Positions 23,250-31,812 of a stretch of DNA of 64,000 bases are shown here, piece after piece. The stretch is from Bacteroides faecium. GTDB lineage: Bacteria > Bacteroidota > Bacteroidia > Bacteroidales > Bacteroidaceae. Location: positions 1,116,001-1,180,000 of the forward strand of contig NZ_CP050831.1 of NCBI RefSeq assembly GCF_012113595.1, given 5' to 3'. Every line of letters begins with the position of its first letter. The first letter of the stretch is position 1. Below the pieces are notes generated by a model. The model worked only from the letters and a program-made list of their open reading frames with translations. It did no database searches and was not told where the DNA came from. A program made the position numbers and the translations under genes.

Positions 23250-24662
23250 TTAATCAAGCATCGCTTTTATATAACGAAATGCCTGATTCGGGAAAAAGCG
23301 AAGTCCAACCTGTACTTTCATTTTAGCAGGTTGCCCGTCTGTGAGTCCCGGATTCCACTTAGGCATCATATTGACAAGTCGCAAAGCCTCCTCGTCCATA
23401 CTTACCGAAACTCTGCCTTTCAATTTTGCACTTGATACTTCCCCGCTTTCATTGACGGTAAATTCAACAATGACCTCTCCATAGCCGGCAGTTGCTATGG
23501 CAGGCTTTCTGGGATGGGCGTTATCGGCAAAAAACTTCTTCATAGCTGCCTGACCTCCGACAAAAGAGGGAGATTGACTGGTTCTTGTTGCAACAGCGGT
23601 GGAAGCGGTAGCTGCTTCTGGATAATATGTAATAATGCGGGTTTCAAAAGAAGTTTCGGGAGCAGAATTTATCACCTTATTTTTACCATTATCCGAATAC
23701 TCTACAGACTTGATAGTTTTAGTTACTTTCCGTTTAGTCCAGTTTCCATGCGTATCAACGTTTAAATACTGAAATATGTAAGTCGCAAAATCTTCTCCAG
23801 TCTCAAACCTAGCTTCTGCTGTCATCTTAAAAGGTAGTTTCTCGGAATCTCTATAAAAATATTTTTTAGTATCTCCGTGGCACTCAAAGTAAGAATGTTT
23901 AATTACTCTGCATTGGCTATCAAAAGTAAATTCGTCAGTGGGGCCACAAGGCGATTTATCAAATTCTTTACGAGTACTATCAGTGAAAACTATTTCATAT
24001 TTAAATCCGCCACCAGCATCTGTATATTGTCTGGGACTGGTATATGAATAAGAAGTTGTATAATCCCCCTCTTGATAGCGGATAATATTGCCAATCGAAT
24101 TGAAAGTAAGGGACGTACCCTTGTCATCCGTGACATTTTTTACATTCCCATATAGTCCTTCCCCTCTCCATCTGGTCATCTGTTCAGGGGTAAGTTTTAT
24201 TATAGCATTATTCTGTGTTGTCCCCAAACTGCTCTGACTAGTACGCTCTTTGGGTATAGACAGCCATTTATCATGAATAAAGAATCCCTGAAAGTCAGCC
24301 GGAGTATATCCGGAAAAAGCAGAGACAACCTCAAAACTGAACTTTTGGCCTTTACTAACTTTTGGAAAAAAGTAAGAGCCAGCCGTTACCAGACGGTTAT
24401 TGGAAACAATATAGAACATATCCACAGTCTTATTGGATTCAAAATCATGTCCAGCAGTTCCCTTAATCCGGAATTTATAGCCGCCATTTCCTTTACCTAT
24501 ACAGGTGATTTGCTCAATACTCCAATAATAATTTACCTCCTCCGATACTTTATAGGGGACTGACGAGGGATAGGTTTGCGGCGGCCAACTAAACTGCTGC
24601 GCAGAAGCCGATATCGCCAATACAATCATCCATAATAAAACTGCGATCTTTTTCATATTCAT
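23250..24662 (-). CDS. Exported repeat protein with C-terminal TonB-like domain
   Basis: The 470-residue protein has a signal peptide (KKIAVLLWMIVLAISASAQ) and an N-terminal beta domain with a VPYKVSEEVNYYW stretch. The shared repeat module follows (YGNVKNVTDDKGTSLTFNSI, HGNWTKRKVTKT, TRIITYYPEAAT), and the last 100 residues are of TonB C-terminal type: YGEVIVEFTVNESGEVSSAKL, DEEALRLVNMMPKWNPG, KMKVQVGLRF. TonB C-terminal domains bind TonB boxes of outer-membrane receptors, but here the domain is on an exported protein without a membrane anchor. An energy-transducing role is therefore doubtful. Confidence 0.75.
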   Translation of the reverse strand: MNMKKIAVLLWMIVLAISASAQQFSWPPQTYPSSVPYKVSEEVNYYWSIEQITCIGKGNGGYKFRIKGTAGHDFESNKTVDMFYIVSNNRLVTAGSYFFPKVSKGQKFSFEVVSAFSGYTPADFQGFFIHDKWLSIPKERTSQSSLGTTQNNAIIKLTPEQMTRWRGEGLYGNVKNVTDDKGTSLTFNSIGNIIRYQEGDYTTSYSYTSPRQYTDAGGGFKYEIVFTDSTRKEFDKSPCGPTDEFTFDSQCRVIKHSYFECHGDTKKYFYRDSEKLPFKMTAEARFETGEDFATYIFQYLNVDTHGNWTKRKVTKTIKSVEYSDNGKNKVINSAPETSFETRIITYYPEAATASTAVATRTSQSPSFVGGQAAMKKFFADNAHPRKPAIATAGYGEVIVEFTVNESGEVSSAKLKGRVSVSMDEEALRLVNMMPKWNPGLTDGQPAKMKVQVGLRFFPNQAFRYIKAMLD

Positions 24663-24735
24663 ATTTATTTATATTATTACCTGATTTTATAAGGTTAGTC
24701 TATATTATATTGGTTAGTCATTCCATATATAAATC

Positions 24736-25797
24736 TTACCATTTTACATCCTCAAACTTCAACTCCGTATTCAGCACCGACCAAGGCTCCGATTTTTTCT
24801 CTATCACAATCTGAAATCGTGCCACGGAGTACACATTGGAAGGTACATTCTTCAGGATTACTTGCCCTGGAATAGGCACATTGCGGGGAAACAAGAACGG
24901 AAGTATGTTGGCCGTCTTATTGGACACCTTAAACTCACTATTACTGGAATCATACTTATTCCCTTTGTTATCAATCCCTTCATAACTTTTAAACGTAAGT
25001 TTCACGTCTTCAGCTACATTCGTCACATTGAACCGGAATTCAACTGTACTTCCAATTCTGATACACCCCACAAACTCAGTCTTTAATTCCATATCCCAGG
25101 GAGTGATTACCCCACAACTTCCTCCATCCGGTTGGCTACCATCACCTTCTCCGTCTTCATTCTTTGACACGGAAACTTCAACAGAAAGAGATTCACCCTC
25201 CGCATCTATCAAAAGAATGGTTGTTTCGTCTTTCTTAATCCGACTACGGTCTATGTTCACCACGATAGTACTTTCTTTGGCAGATGCCGTACTTCCATTT
25301 GCAGGAGTCACACTCAGCCAATTTGCCGAAGAAGCTTTGGACACTCCCCATAAAATAGACTTACCGGACGTACTGATATTCTGTATGGTAAATGTTTTAC
25401 TCGTTGATTGACTGCCAAAGTTAAGCGAAGCAGTACTTAACCGGATTGCCGAAATTCCTCTCTTCAACATCATATCGCCGGACGCTTTCTCGCCGGCTAC
25501 CACCGTAATCCGTTTAGTATTCGTCTTGTAACCCGTTCTGGATATTTGGATGATATACTGCCCCGGCTCTAAATCCGGAAACTCATAACTCCCATCGCTG
25601 CCTGTATTCGCCGCTTTCCCGTAAGGAGAAAGCATAATGTGTGCATCCTGCACAGGCTCACCATTGTCTGAATCGTTCACAATTCCATAAATTATGCCTG
25701 TCGTTTCTATTTCATCTTTAGCACAATTCTGAAACAATCCGCAGGAAATCAGCAAAACTCCACTTAAAAACAGGTTATTTAGTAATTTAGTCCTCAT
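24736..25797 (-). CDS. Lipoprotein with carboxypeptidase-regulatory-like and BACON-like domains
   Basis: The 353-residue lipoprotein (LLISCGLFQNC near residue 25) has a carboxypeptidase D regulatory-like beta-sandwich at about 34-110 (IYGIVNDSDNGEPVQDAHIML, DGSYEFPDLEPGQYIIQISRTGY). A BACON-like Ig domain at about 115-210 follows (LNFGSQSTSKTFTIQNIS, WLSVTPANGS), then a C-terminal domain with GVITPWDMELKTEFVGCIRIG and FLFPRNVPIPGQVILKN. Such domains are adhesive or structural. It is part of the leftward cluster, and its ligand is unknown. Confidence 0.75.
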   Translation of the reverse strand: MRTKLLNNLFLSGVLLISCGLFQNCAKDEIETTGIIYGIVNDSDNGEPVQDAHIMLSPYGKAANTGSDGSYEFPDLEPGQYIIQISRTGYKTNTKRITVVAGEKASGDMMLKRGISAIRLSTASLNFGSQSTSKTFTIQNISTSGKSILWGVSKASSANWLSVTPANGSTASAKESTIVVNIDRSRIKKDETTILLIDAEGESLSVEVSVSKNEDGEGDGSQPDGGSCGVITPWDMELKTEFVGCIRIGSTVEFRFNVTNVAEDVKLTFKSYEGIDNKGNKYDSSNSEFKVSNKTANILPFLFPRNVPIPGQVILKNVPSNVYSVARFQIVIEKKSEPWSVLNTELKFEDVKW

Positions 25798-25825
25798 ATT
25801 TATTACATTTTGTTATTTACTCTAT

Positions 25826-26725
25826 TTAAAACCGCACTGCCAATGTCATTCCATTGCAGTCTCCCACTGAAAGGTAGAGCGCCAAGCGGGCTGGTTTATG
25901 CCTGATACTTCGTTTACGTCCATTGGCTACGAGTGCATCTACTAAATTGTACACATACAAAGCAGCAGCCCCACCGATACAGGCATTACGCACATTTTCC
26001 CAATTATCCGCTTTCGTATTATAGGTTTTCAAATGCTTGGGTTGCTCATGCATCTTCTTCACATACGAACTGCGCAGATTCTCCGCAACCAGAATCCCGG
26101 TAATTAAAGCAACCTCACCGCCCAGGATACAAGCTCCTTTTGTCGTATTACCTTTATAAAGTTGTCCCCAGCCAGGCACAACCAGCGAACGGACAAATCC
26201 CCTCACTCCATATTTCCTGCTAAACGATAAGCGGTCGAACATGACATTTGCTTCATCTGCAATCCCATAAAGAGTGTAACAACGATAAATACGTTCACCA
26301 TTGGGATAAAGAAGATATTCCCAGTATTCATCATATTTACAAGAAATTACCGTCACCCGCTCCCCCCGTATATCATAAGAGAAATGATAGTTTTCACTTT
26401 CAGACGATTCTCCATTCTCTTGTTCGAGCTTAATCTCTGCGACAGCCTGCTCACTGATATGACGTGTCCTTTTAATATAGGTAGAGAGGTTCAGCAGACA
26501 ACTGTGTCTCGCATCCTGCAACGTCTTATGTTCCCCTTCTGTTACCTGATAATGGAAGGTCCGGTTACCGGGCTTGGGAGTCCGGTTCGCCAACCATGCC
26601 GGACGAAGTTTCTCCGAACGTTGCAGAACCTTCTGGGCACAAACCCGAAAGGGAGCCAAAGCTCCCAACACTATAGACACAATAAGAAACGTGTAGCGTA
26701 TCTTTTCAAAAGAAAGTGATTTCAT
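25826..26725 (-). CDS. Exported protein with DUF5683-like C-terminal region
   Basis: The 299-residue protein has a signal peptide (FLIVSIVLGALAPFRVCAQ). The N-terminal half carries TLQDARHSCLLNLSTYIKR, a helix pattern similar to LPP20-like lipoproteins. The C-terminal half begins with VVPGWGQLYKGNTTKGACILGGEVA, the PGWGQ-Y motif of DUF5683 membrane-associated proteins, and has two hydrophobic segments. It is 15 bp from the next upstream gene, so the two are co-transcribed. A cell-envelope location is likely; the function is not known. Confidence 0.68.
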   Translation of the reverse strand: MKSLSFEKIRYTFLIVSIVLGALAPFRVCAQKVLQRSEKLRPAWLANRTPKPGNRTFHYQVTEGEHKTLQDARHSCLLNLSTYIKRTRHISEQAVAEIKLEQENGESSESENYHFSYDIRGERVTVISCKYDEYWEYLLYPNGERIYRCYTLYGIADEANVMFDRLSFSRKYGVRGFVRSLVVPGWGQLYKGNTTKGACILGGEVALITGILVAENLRSSYVKKMHEQPKHLKTYNTKADNWENVRNACIGGAAALYVYNLVDALVANGRKRSIRHKPARLALYLSVGDCNGMTLAVRF

Positions 26726-26740
26726 AAGCCTTGTTTTTAC

Positions 26741-27379
26741 TTACTCGACCTCGTCATTGATAAATTTCTCGACAGATTTTGCATAATCCTTGTGGAGATT
26801 GGATTCTTCCAAGGCATCTTTAATGGCTTGCGTACGCTTCTTACGTGCCGATTGTTTGTCTACCAAGAAATAAATTTCATAGCTGTTCAACCCATTTGCT
26901 CCCCCACGAATCAGAGCCAGGCTTTCCTCCAGTTCACCCTTAACGGCCCCCTGGAATTTACTAATACAAGCTTCCTGGAAACGGTTATATTCTGCCGGCA
27001 TTTCCGCCCCTTCATCTACGCCCATATCGCGCATCGTCTTGCCTTTCAGGTCTTGCCCCATCTTGACCGCTATCTCTACACACGCAGCATTGACAGCCGC
27101 CGCCCTGCACACCGTCACAGAACGACACCCCGTAGACGTACCGATTACTTCGTACAAATCCGGATTAGCATCCATTTTTGCATAATGTTCACTAAGTTTT
27201 CCCCGCAAGGTACGTGTACTGTTATGAATCTGCCAACCGCCTTGAACCAGCTCCTGCAATTTCTCGTTCAGTTCATCCGTACGTGTGTAAGCTGTTGGTT
27301 TTGAACTGCCACAAGCGGTTAATAACGCAATGGCAAAAAATGTCAAAGCGACAGTGAGAAGTGAGTGTTTGTTTTTCAT
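26741..27379 (-). CDS. Lipoprotein, LPP20-like, first gene of the cluster
   Basis: The 212-residue protein has a clear lipobox (FFAIALLTAC). The middle region (GTSTGCRSVTVCRAAAVNAACVEIAVKMG) has the alternating Ala-rich helix of LPP20/FlgT-like domains, and the C terminus is a charged helix. Four cysteines beyond the lipobox are notable for a lipoprotein. It is the most upstream gene of the fifteen-gene leftward run and is separated from the PAP2 operon by a structured, terminator-containing gap. No TAnnTTTG promoter was found directly before it. The domain call is tentative. Confidence 0.62.
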   Translation of the reverse strand: MKNKHSLLTVALTFFAIALLTACGSSKPTAYTRTDELNEKLQELVQGGWQIHNSTRTLRGKLSEHYAKMDANPDLYEVIGTSTGCRSVTVCRAAAVNAACVEIAVKMGQDLKGKTMRDMGVDEGAEMPAEYNRFQEACISKFQGAVKGELEESLALIRGGANGLNSYEIYFLVDKQSARKKRTQAIKDALEESNLHKDYAKSVEKFINDEVE

Positions 27380-27417
27380 AATTTCCTATCCATATTTTTA
27401 ATTGTTTTGTTCTAAAT

Positions 27418-27509
27418 AAAGTGGTATAAAACGGGCTATTTCCACCGTATTCCTAATCAAAATCCACCAGATTTCACTACAAGGGAAAAGCCAGTTTTTA
27501 TACCACTTT
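27418..27509. repeat. Inverted repeat with 14-bp perfect arms
   Basis: AAAGTGGTATAAAA (27418-27431) is exactly inverted at 27496-27509, and the pairing continues to GGGCT/AGCC with one bulge, giving about 20-bp arms around a 51-nt loop. It lies 40 bp upstream of the first gene of the leftward cluster, where a 5' leader or operator would be expected. Confidence 0.7.
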
Positions 27510-27615
27510 TACTTTTATAACTCTTTCCCATCCGGTAAATCGGCTCATCTACTTAACTATTGAACGAAACACTAAAAATGTGACAGCAACAACAAACTTT
27601 TTTCATAGTTTCATC

Positions 27616-27711
27616 GAAAAAAAACAAAAAAGGCGTGAAGCTGCTTTTTCTTATCAGATAGTGAGGCTCTGGTAAACCCGAATACGAATAAGTAAAAAGA
27701 CAGTTCACGCC
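27616..27711 (-). terminator. Leftward Rho-independent terminator of the PAP2-epimerase operon
   Basis: Read on the minus strand, GGCGTGAA (27711-27704) plus CTG pairs with CAG plus TTCACGCC (27639-27632), followed directly by a T-rich run (27631-27616). The loop is long (about 57 nt), so the stem may close a larger fold. Confidence 0.55.
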
Positions 27712-27792
27712 CTATGTGTTAACAAGGGTGTAAACATGTACCATACTTATTATTCCTGTATTCAGCAGAAAATTTACCAGACTTTCACTATC
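27657..27792. repeat. 136-bp compound palindrome
   Basis: The outer arms 27657-27676 and 27773-27792 match at 17 of 20 positions (GATAGTGA...TCTGGTAAA and its inverse). Inside are a second imperfect arm pair (GAATAC...ATAAGTA) and CACGCCCT against AGGGTGT. The nesting suggests a structured RNA or a small palindromic element. No coding frame follows it. Confidence 0.6.
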
Positions 27793-27946
27793 TAGAAATA
27801 ATAATTATCACATTTATGCAATTATGTTATCAAAGACTCGTCTCATACTGAGCCAATCTTTAATGACACAAAAATAATAAAATATTTTTAAAAGGGAATT
27901 AAAAGAACAAAGAATTTCAAACAAACTTTCTATGCCCGAAGAATCC

Positions 27947-28912
27947 TTATTTGAACATCGGTTGCGCAAACCACTTCTTGAACATCCAAGTCGCCACCAC
28001 ATACAGCAAGAACGCAGAGAAGAATCCTACGATAGCATCAATGACATAATGCGCCTGGATATACACAGTAGCGCCACAAAGCAGCATATAGAAAGGAATC
28101 AGGCAGGCAAATAACCTCTTACTACCACGCCAGGCCATAATCATCAGAATAGTAGAGATACCGACATGTGAACTCGGGAATGCCGCCGTAGGACGTTCGC
28201 CCACTTGCTGGGAACCTTCTACCAGGCTATAAAAGAATCCGTGCTGATATCCCGGTCCGGGCAATAATTCCTGATTATGATTGAAATAGTCGCCGATGGC
28301 AGGGAAAATACCTTTAGATACATTATCAAATCCAATGGCAGGAAAGTAGAATTGAGGGCCTGCAACGGGAACAAATATATAAATCAGGTAATATATAAAG
28401 AAAGAAGTAACCAGTACAAAAGACATCTTTTCGAACCATTCAAACCTATAAATAAAGTAGAATAACGCCACAATCAGCATCATCGGGTAATAAAAGAAAT
28501 ATCCCATATTAAATGCTTCACTGACCAGAAGATGCGGGAATGTGTGACAGAACCAGATAGCAGGCTGCCCGTTAAAGATAAACTGCTCGGCAGTGGCAAA
28601 GACATGATCTAAGTTCGGAAAGAAGCGGTTGAATTCGAAAGTATCCGGATACCAATAGGAAAGCAGACTCATCTGAATGACAATACGCACAAACGCCGAG
28701 AATTTACAGGGAGCAAGGCGATAAAGATACATCAACAGGAAAGTCATCGCAGCAATCATAGCTCTATCCAGCAACATATGCCATGGATGATCCATCCGCT
28801 GAAACAGGAACAGAATCAATATGGAAGTCAGCAGATTATAAATCAATGTAATCTTCTCCACAGCAAACAACCCTTTCCGGGTTTCTACGCGCTTAAATAA
28901 GTCTAAAGCCAT
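27947..28912 (-). CDS. PAP2-family membrane phosphatase
   Basis: The 321-residue membrane protein has about six helices. The PAP2 active-site motifs are TAAFPSSHVG (His about 249) and YIQAHYVIDAI near the C terminus, and the GPQFYFP region resembles inositolphosphotransferase/Aur1-like PAP2 proteins. Members dephosphorylate lipid phosphates or transfer lipid head groups at the membrane. Its start overlaps the epimerase stop by 10 bp, so they are translationally coupled. A lipid or sphingolipid role is plausible in Bacteroides but is not shown by the sequence. Confidence 0.85.
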   Translation of the reverse strand: MALDLFKRVETRKGLFAVEKITLIYNLLTSILILFLFQRMDHPWHMLLDRAMIAAMTFLLMYLYRLAPCKFSAFVRIVIQMSLLSYWYPDTFEFNRFFPNLDHVFATAEQFIFNGQPAIWFCHTFPHLLVSEAFNMGYFFYYPMMLIVALFYFIYRFEWFEKMSFVLVTSFFIYYLIYIFVPVAGPQFYFPAIGFDNVSKGIFPAIGDYFNHNQELLPGPGYQHGFFYSLVEGSQQVGERPTAAFPSSHVGISTILMIMAWRGSKRLFACLIPFYMLLCGATVYIQAHYVIDAIVGFFSAFLLYVVATWMFKKWFAQPMFK

Positions 28913-29910
28913 CCTTCATTTTTATACCAGGCAATAGTTTCACGCACACCTCTCTCCAAATCATATTCGGGTGCATATCCCAATTCATTGATTGTGGGGG
29001 TTATATCACATTGCCAGTTGCGTTGTTTCATTATCTTATATTTATCAGAATTCAATGTGCTGCACTTTCTGGAACGCGTAGCAACGAATTCAGCGAGCAA
29101 AGATATAACTTTTAGCACAATTAATGGACATTTCATGTGAAGAACAAATGGATTCCCTAATTCTTTTTGTATCAGGCGAGAAAAAGTGCTGCTTTTATAG
29201 ACCTTTCCATCTGTCAGGAAATACGCTTTCCGGGTTACTTTTTTCTCCATACCTAAGAAAATAGCCTGTACAATATCTTTCACATAGACAAAAGTCAAGT
29301 CTTGCCGCCTAAAGCCAACAGAGAAATCAGCATGCTTCTGAATGGACTTCGCCATCAGGAAATAATCAGACTCGCGAGGGCCATACACTCCCGTAGGACG
29401 ATAAATGACATAGGGGAATCCGGGAATACTCTGAATATATAGTTCGGCTTTCAACTTGCTGAAGCCATAGGCAGTATTAGGAGCAGGAAGGTCATCCGCT
29501 TCTATCGGAGTGTAATCTTTCTCACGCACAGGGCCGAATACACTAAGCGTACTTATATATATGAATTGCTTCGGAACCATATTCAGCTCCCTCAACGTAT
29601 CAATAAAATACTTTGTCTGAAGATAATTCACATAGTCGAAAGCCTTTTTGTCGAAACATTTCGTCACACCGGCACAATGGATGATATAGTCAAACTTATT
29701 ATACGTACCTTTGTGTCCGGAGAGTTGGGCACGAAGTTCGTTGGGATGTGCAAAGTCCAGTTCCAGAAAATGAATCTTCCGGTTTTTCAGATACTGCTTG
29801 CTACTGGTGGAGCGGATTCCCGCCCACACACCAAACCTTCGTTTCAACGCTTCCTCCACGATGAAACTCCCGATAAAACCACTTGCGCCCGTAATTAAAA
29901 TACTCTCCAT
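28903..29910 (-). CDS. NAD-dependent epimerase/dehydratase family protein
   Basis: The 335-residue extended short-chain dehydrogenase has the Rossmann motif GASGFIG at residues 8-14, an IIHCAG strand, ISTLSVFG, and the active-site YGFSK followed by YRPTGVYGPRE. The substrate could be a nucleotide sugar or a 3-keto lipid (3-beta-HSD-like); the sequence does not decide. It overlaps the PAP2 gene by 10 bp and is driven by a promoter at 29982-29989. Confidence 0.88.
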   Translation of the reverse strand: MESILITGASGFIGSFIVEEALKRRFGVWAGIRSTSSKQYLKNRKIHFLELDFAHPNELRAQLSGHKGTYNKFDYIIHCAGVTKCFDKKAFDYVNYLQTKYFIDTLRELNMVPKQFIYISTLSVFGPVREKDYTPIEADDLPAPNTAYGFSKLKAELYIQSIPGFPYVIYRPTGVYGPRESDYFLMAKSIQKHADFSVGFRRQDLTFVYVKDIVQAIFLGMEKKVTRKAYFLTDGKVYKSSTFSRLIQKELGNPFVLHMKCPLIVLKVISLLAEFVATRSRKCSTLNSDKYKIMKQRNWQCDITPTINELGYAPEYDLERGVRETIAWYKNEGWL

Positions 29911-29981
29911 TATTACTTTCTAGGTTCTGCGTGAATAATTGATTAAAGTACTCTCACCAAACATTCTTTTTGATAATGCCA

Positions 29982-29989
29982 CAAAGATA
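29982..29989 (-). promoter_or_regulatory. -7 box for the epimerase-PAP2 operon
   Basis: On the minus strand TATCTTTG matches TAnnTTTG and lies 71 bp before the epimerase ATG. The -33 region is weak. The box overlaps the possible upstream extension of the divergent sigma gene, which argues that the extension is not coding. Confidence 0.5.
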
Positions 29990-30083
29990 CAATAAATATA
30001 AAATAAAAAGCATTTTGCATTTCTCAATTATTATTTGTTTATTTGCAACTCGATTTATTTACTATTCAACACTTTTAAAGCAC

Positions 30084-30578
30084 GTGGAAGATAAGGCAGA
30101 CTTTGATTTTCTTTTTAAAGAGTACTATCCTCAACTTTATTATTACGCATTTCATCTGATTAATAATATGGAGGCTAGCAAAGATATCGTAAGCGATGCC
30201 TTCGAATTTATTTGGACCAATTACGCAAAAATAGATAAAGCCACAGCGAAATCTTATTTGTACATATATGTCCGTAATAAAAGCATTGATTTCCTACGCC
30301 ATCAAAATACACACGAACAGTATGTACAAATCTACTCCGAACTGACTAAAAGTTATGTGGAAACGGAATATCAGGAACAGGATGAAAGGATGATGCACAT
30401 CAGTAAAGCTATGGAGAAACTCACTCCGCACACGAGACATATTTTAGAAGAATGTTATATCCAGCGTAAAAAGTATCAGGAAGTAGCAGATGAATTGAAC
30501 ATCAGTGTCAGTGCGGTAAGAAAACACATTGTGAAAGCTCTGCAAGTAATACGTGAGGAATGTGCAAAAAAATCATAA
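30084..30578 (+). CDS. ECF-type RNA polymerase sigma-70 factor
   Basis: The product from the GTG at 30084 is 164 residues. Region 2 is FDFLFKEYYPQLYYYAFHLI through DIVSDAFEFIWTNY, and region 4 is LTPHTRHILEECYIQRKKYQEVADELNISVSAVRKHIVKAL. The longer frame from 29970 adds a hydrophobic N terminus unlike sigma factors and runs through the neighbour's promoter, so the GTG is preferred. It is followed by fecR-like and SusC(STN) genes, the usual Bacteroidota arrangement in which the receptor signals through FecR to free the sigma factor. Confidence 0.9.
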   Translation: MEDKADFDFLFKEYYPQLYYYAFHLINNMEASKDIVSDAFEFIWTNYAKIDKATAKSYLYIYVRNKSIDFLRHQNTHEQYVQIYSELTKSYVETEYQEQDERMMHISKAMEKLTPHTRHILEECYIQRKKYQEVADELNISVSAVRKHIVKALQVIREECAKKS

Positions 30579-30642
30579 AGCAGGTGTCTTTATTCAGGTG
30601 ATTAAACGTAATATAATAAGATTGATATAGTATCCGAAAGTG

Positions 30643-31806
30643 ATGAATGAACATACTGACAATATAAATAATACAGAAGAATCTGTAAAAAAGGCACTCG
30701 ACATCATGGAGAGTCCGGCGGAAATAAGCGACAAGCAATTGCAAGAACTGCTTGAAGATGAAGAATGTCTGCAAGCTTGCCGTGATATAATGGACAGCAG
30801 CCTTTTCCTGCAACAAAAAGGCGGAGCGGAACTGCCGGACATAGAAGTGGAATTAGAACGTTTCAAAAAGAGGAAAGCCGCATCACGCATGCGTTCTATC
30901 TTGTGGAAGACCGGAATCGGCATTGCCGCCATGATTGCCATTCTCTTCGGAAGCTATTATTTCATAAATACCCTGACAACACCTTCTGTCGAACCTATTA
31001 CAGTATTCACCGCTGATACCGCCCCCCAACATATCATTCTTCAGAAAGATAATGGAGAAAAGATCATGTTGGACGAACCGGTAGCAAACAATCAGATTCC
31101 GAATAGAGCGACAACTGCAAAATCTGAAAAGAAAGAATTAGATTACAGGCAAGTCATCTCGAAAACAACGCAGACGCATGTGCTTACCGTCCCTCGAGGT
31201 GAAAGTTTCAAGGTCGTATTGTGTGACGGAACAGAAGTATGGCTCAACGCCAACAGCAATTTTGTCTATCCCACAGCCTTTGTAGGTAAAGAACGTGTTG
31301 TCACTTTGGAAGGAGAAGCCTACTTTAAAGTGACCAAAGACCCAAGTCGCCCATTCATTGTAAAAACCCAAACTGTGCAAACCAGGGTTCTTGGCACTGA
31401 GTTCAATATCCGTAGTTATTCTCCCGAAGATACTCACGTAGTACTTATCAATGGAAAAGTGGAAGTCAGCAATACCCAAGGAGGCTCTTATACCAGGCTT
31501 TATCCGGGAGAAGACGCCCACCTGCAATCTGACGGCAACTTTGTACTCACCGAAGTGGATCTGGACTCTTATGTCTATTGGAAAGACGGTTATTTCTACT
31601 TTGACGACGTCACATTAAAAGATATTATGCAAAGCTTGGGACGCTGGTATAATGTAAATATCGAATTCAGAAATAAAGAAGCCATGGGCTATAAGATGCA
31701 CTTCGTTTCTGATCGCTCCAAAGAGTTGGAACACACCATTTCATTACTTAACAGAATGAAAAAAGTAACGGTGACCTTGCAGGGCAACACGCTTACCATA
31801 GACTAA
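30643..31806 (+). CDS. FecR-family anti-sigma factor
   Basis: The 387-residue protein has a cytoplasmic N-terminal segment, one transmembrane helix (IGIAAMIAILFGSYYFI, about residues 90-106) and the periplasmic FecR domain (LTVPRGESFKVVLCDGTEVWLNANSNFVYP, GEAYFKVTKDPSRPFIV, VLGTEFNIRSY). A C-terminal DUF4974-like region (FYFDDVTLKDIMQSLGRWYNVNIEF) follows. It should hold the ECF sigma factor and receive the signal from the STN domain of the SusC receptor encoded next. A GTG three bases earlier is less likely than the ATG at 30643. Confidence 0.93.
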   Translation: MNEHTDNINNTEESVKKALDIMESPAEISDKQLQELLEDEECLQACRDIMDSSLFLQQKGGAELPDIEVELERFKKRKAASRMRSILWKTGIGIAAMIAILFGSYYFINTLTTPSVEPITVFTADTAPQHIILQKDNGEKIMLDEPVANNQIPNRATTAKSEKKELDYRQVISKTTQTHVLTVPRGESFKVVLCDGTEVWLNANSNFVYPTAFVGKERVVTLEGEAYFKVTKDPSRPFIVKTQTVQTRVLGTEFNIRSYSPEDTHVVLINGKVEVSNTQGGSYTRLYPGEDAHLQSDGNFVLTEVDLDSYVYWKDGYFYFDDVTLKDIMQSLGRWYNVNIEFRNKEAMGYKMHFVSDRSKELEHTISLLNRMKKVTVTLQGNTLTID

Positions 31807-31812
31807 TTTAGT

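Larger units (their letters stand above)
27380..27946. other. 567-bp non-coding, hairpin-rich gap
   Basis: No convincing gene lies here. The stretch holds an inverted repeat at 27418-27509, a compound palindrome at 27657-27792 and, within it, a leftward terminator for the PAP2-epimerase operon. The part 27793-27946 is AT-rich with nothing recognisable. Confidence 0.7.

Noticed and set aside
17968..24662. RHS toxin/immunity island
   Set aside because: The YD-like proteins are short, lack the RHS core DPxGx motif and toxin tails, and no immunity-type small genes alternate with them.
27814..28002. 62-codon minus-strand frame after the PAP2 gene
   Set aside because: Mostly overlaps the PAP2 3' end in another frame and has no resemblance to a known protein.
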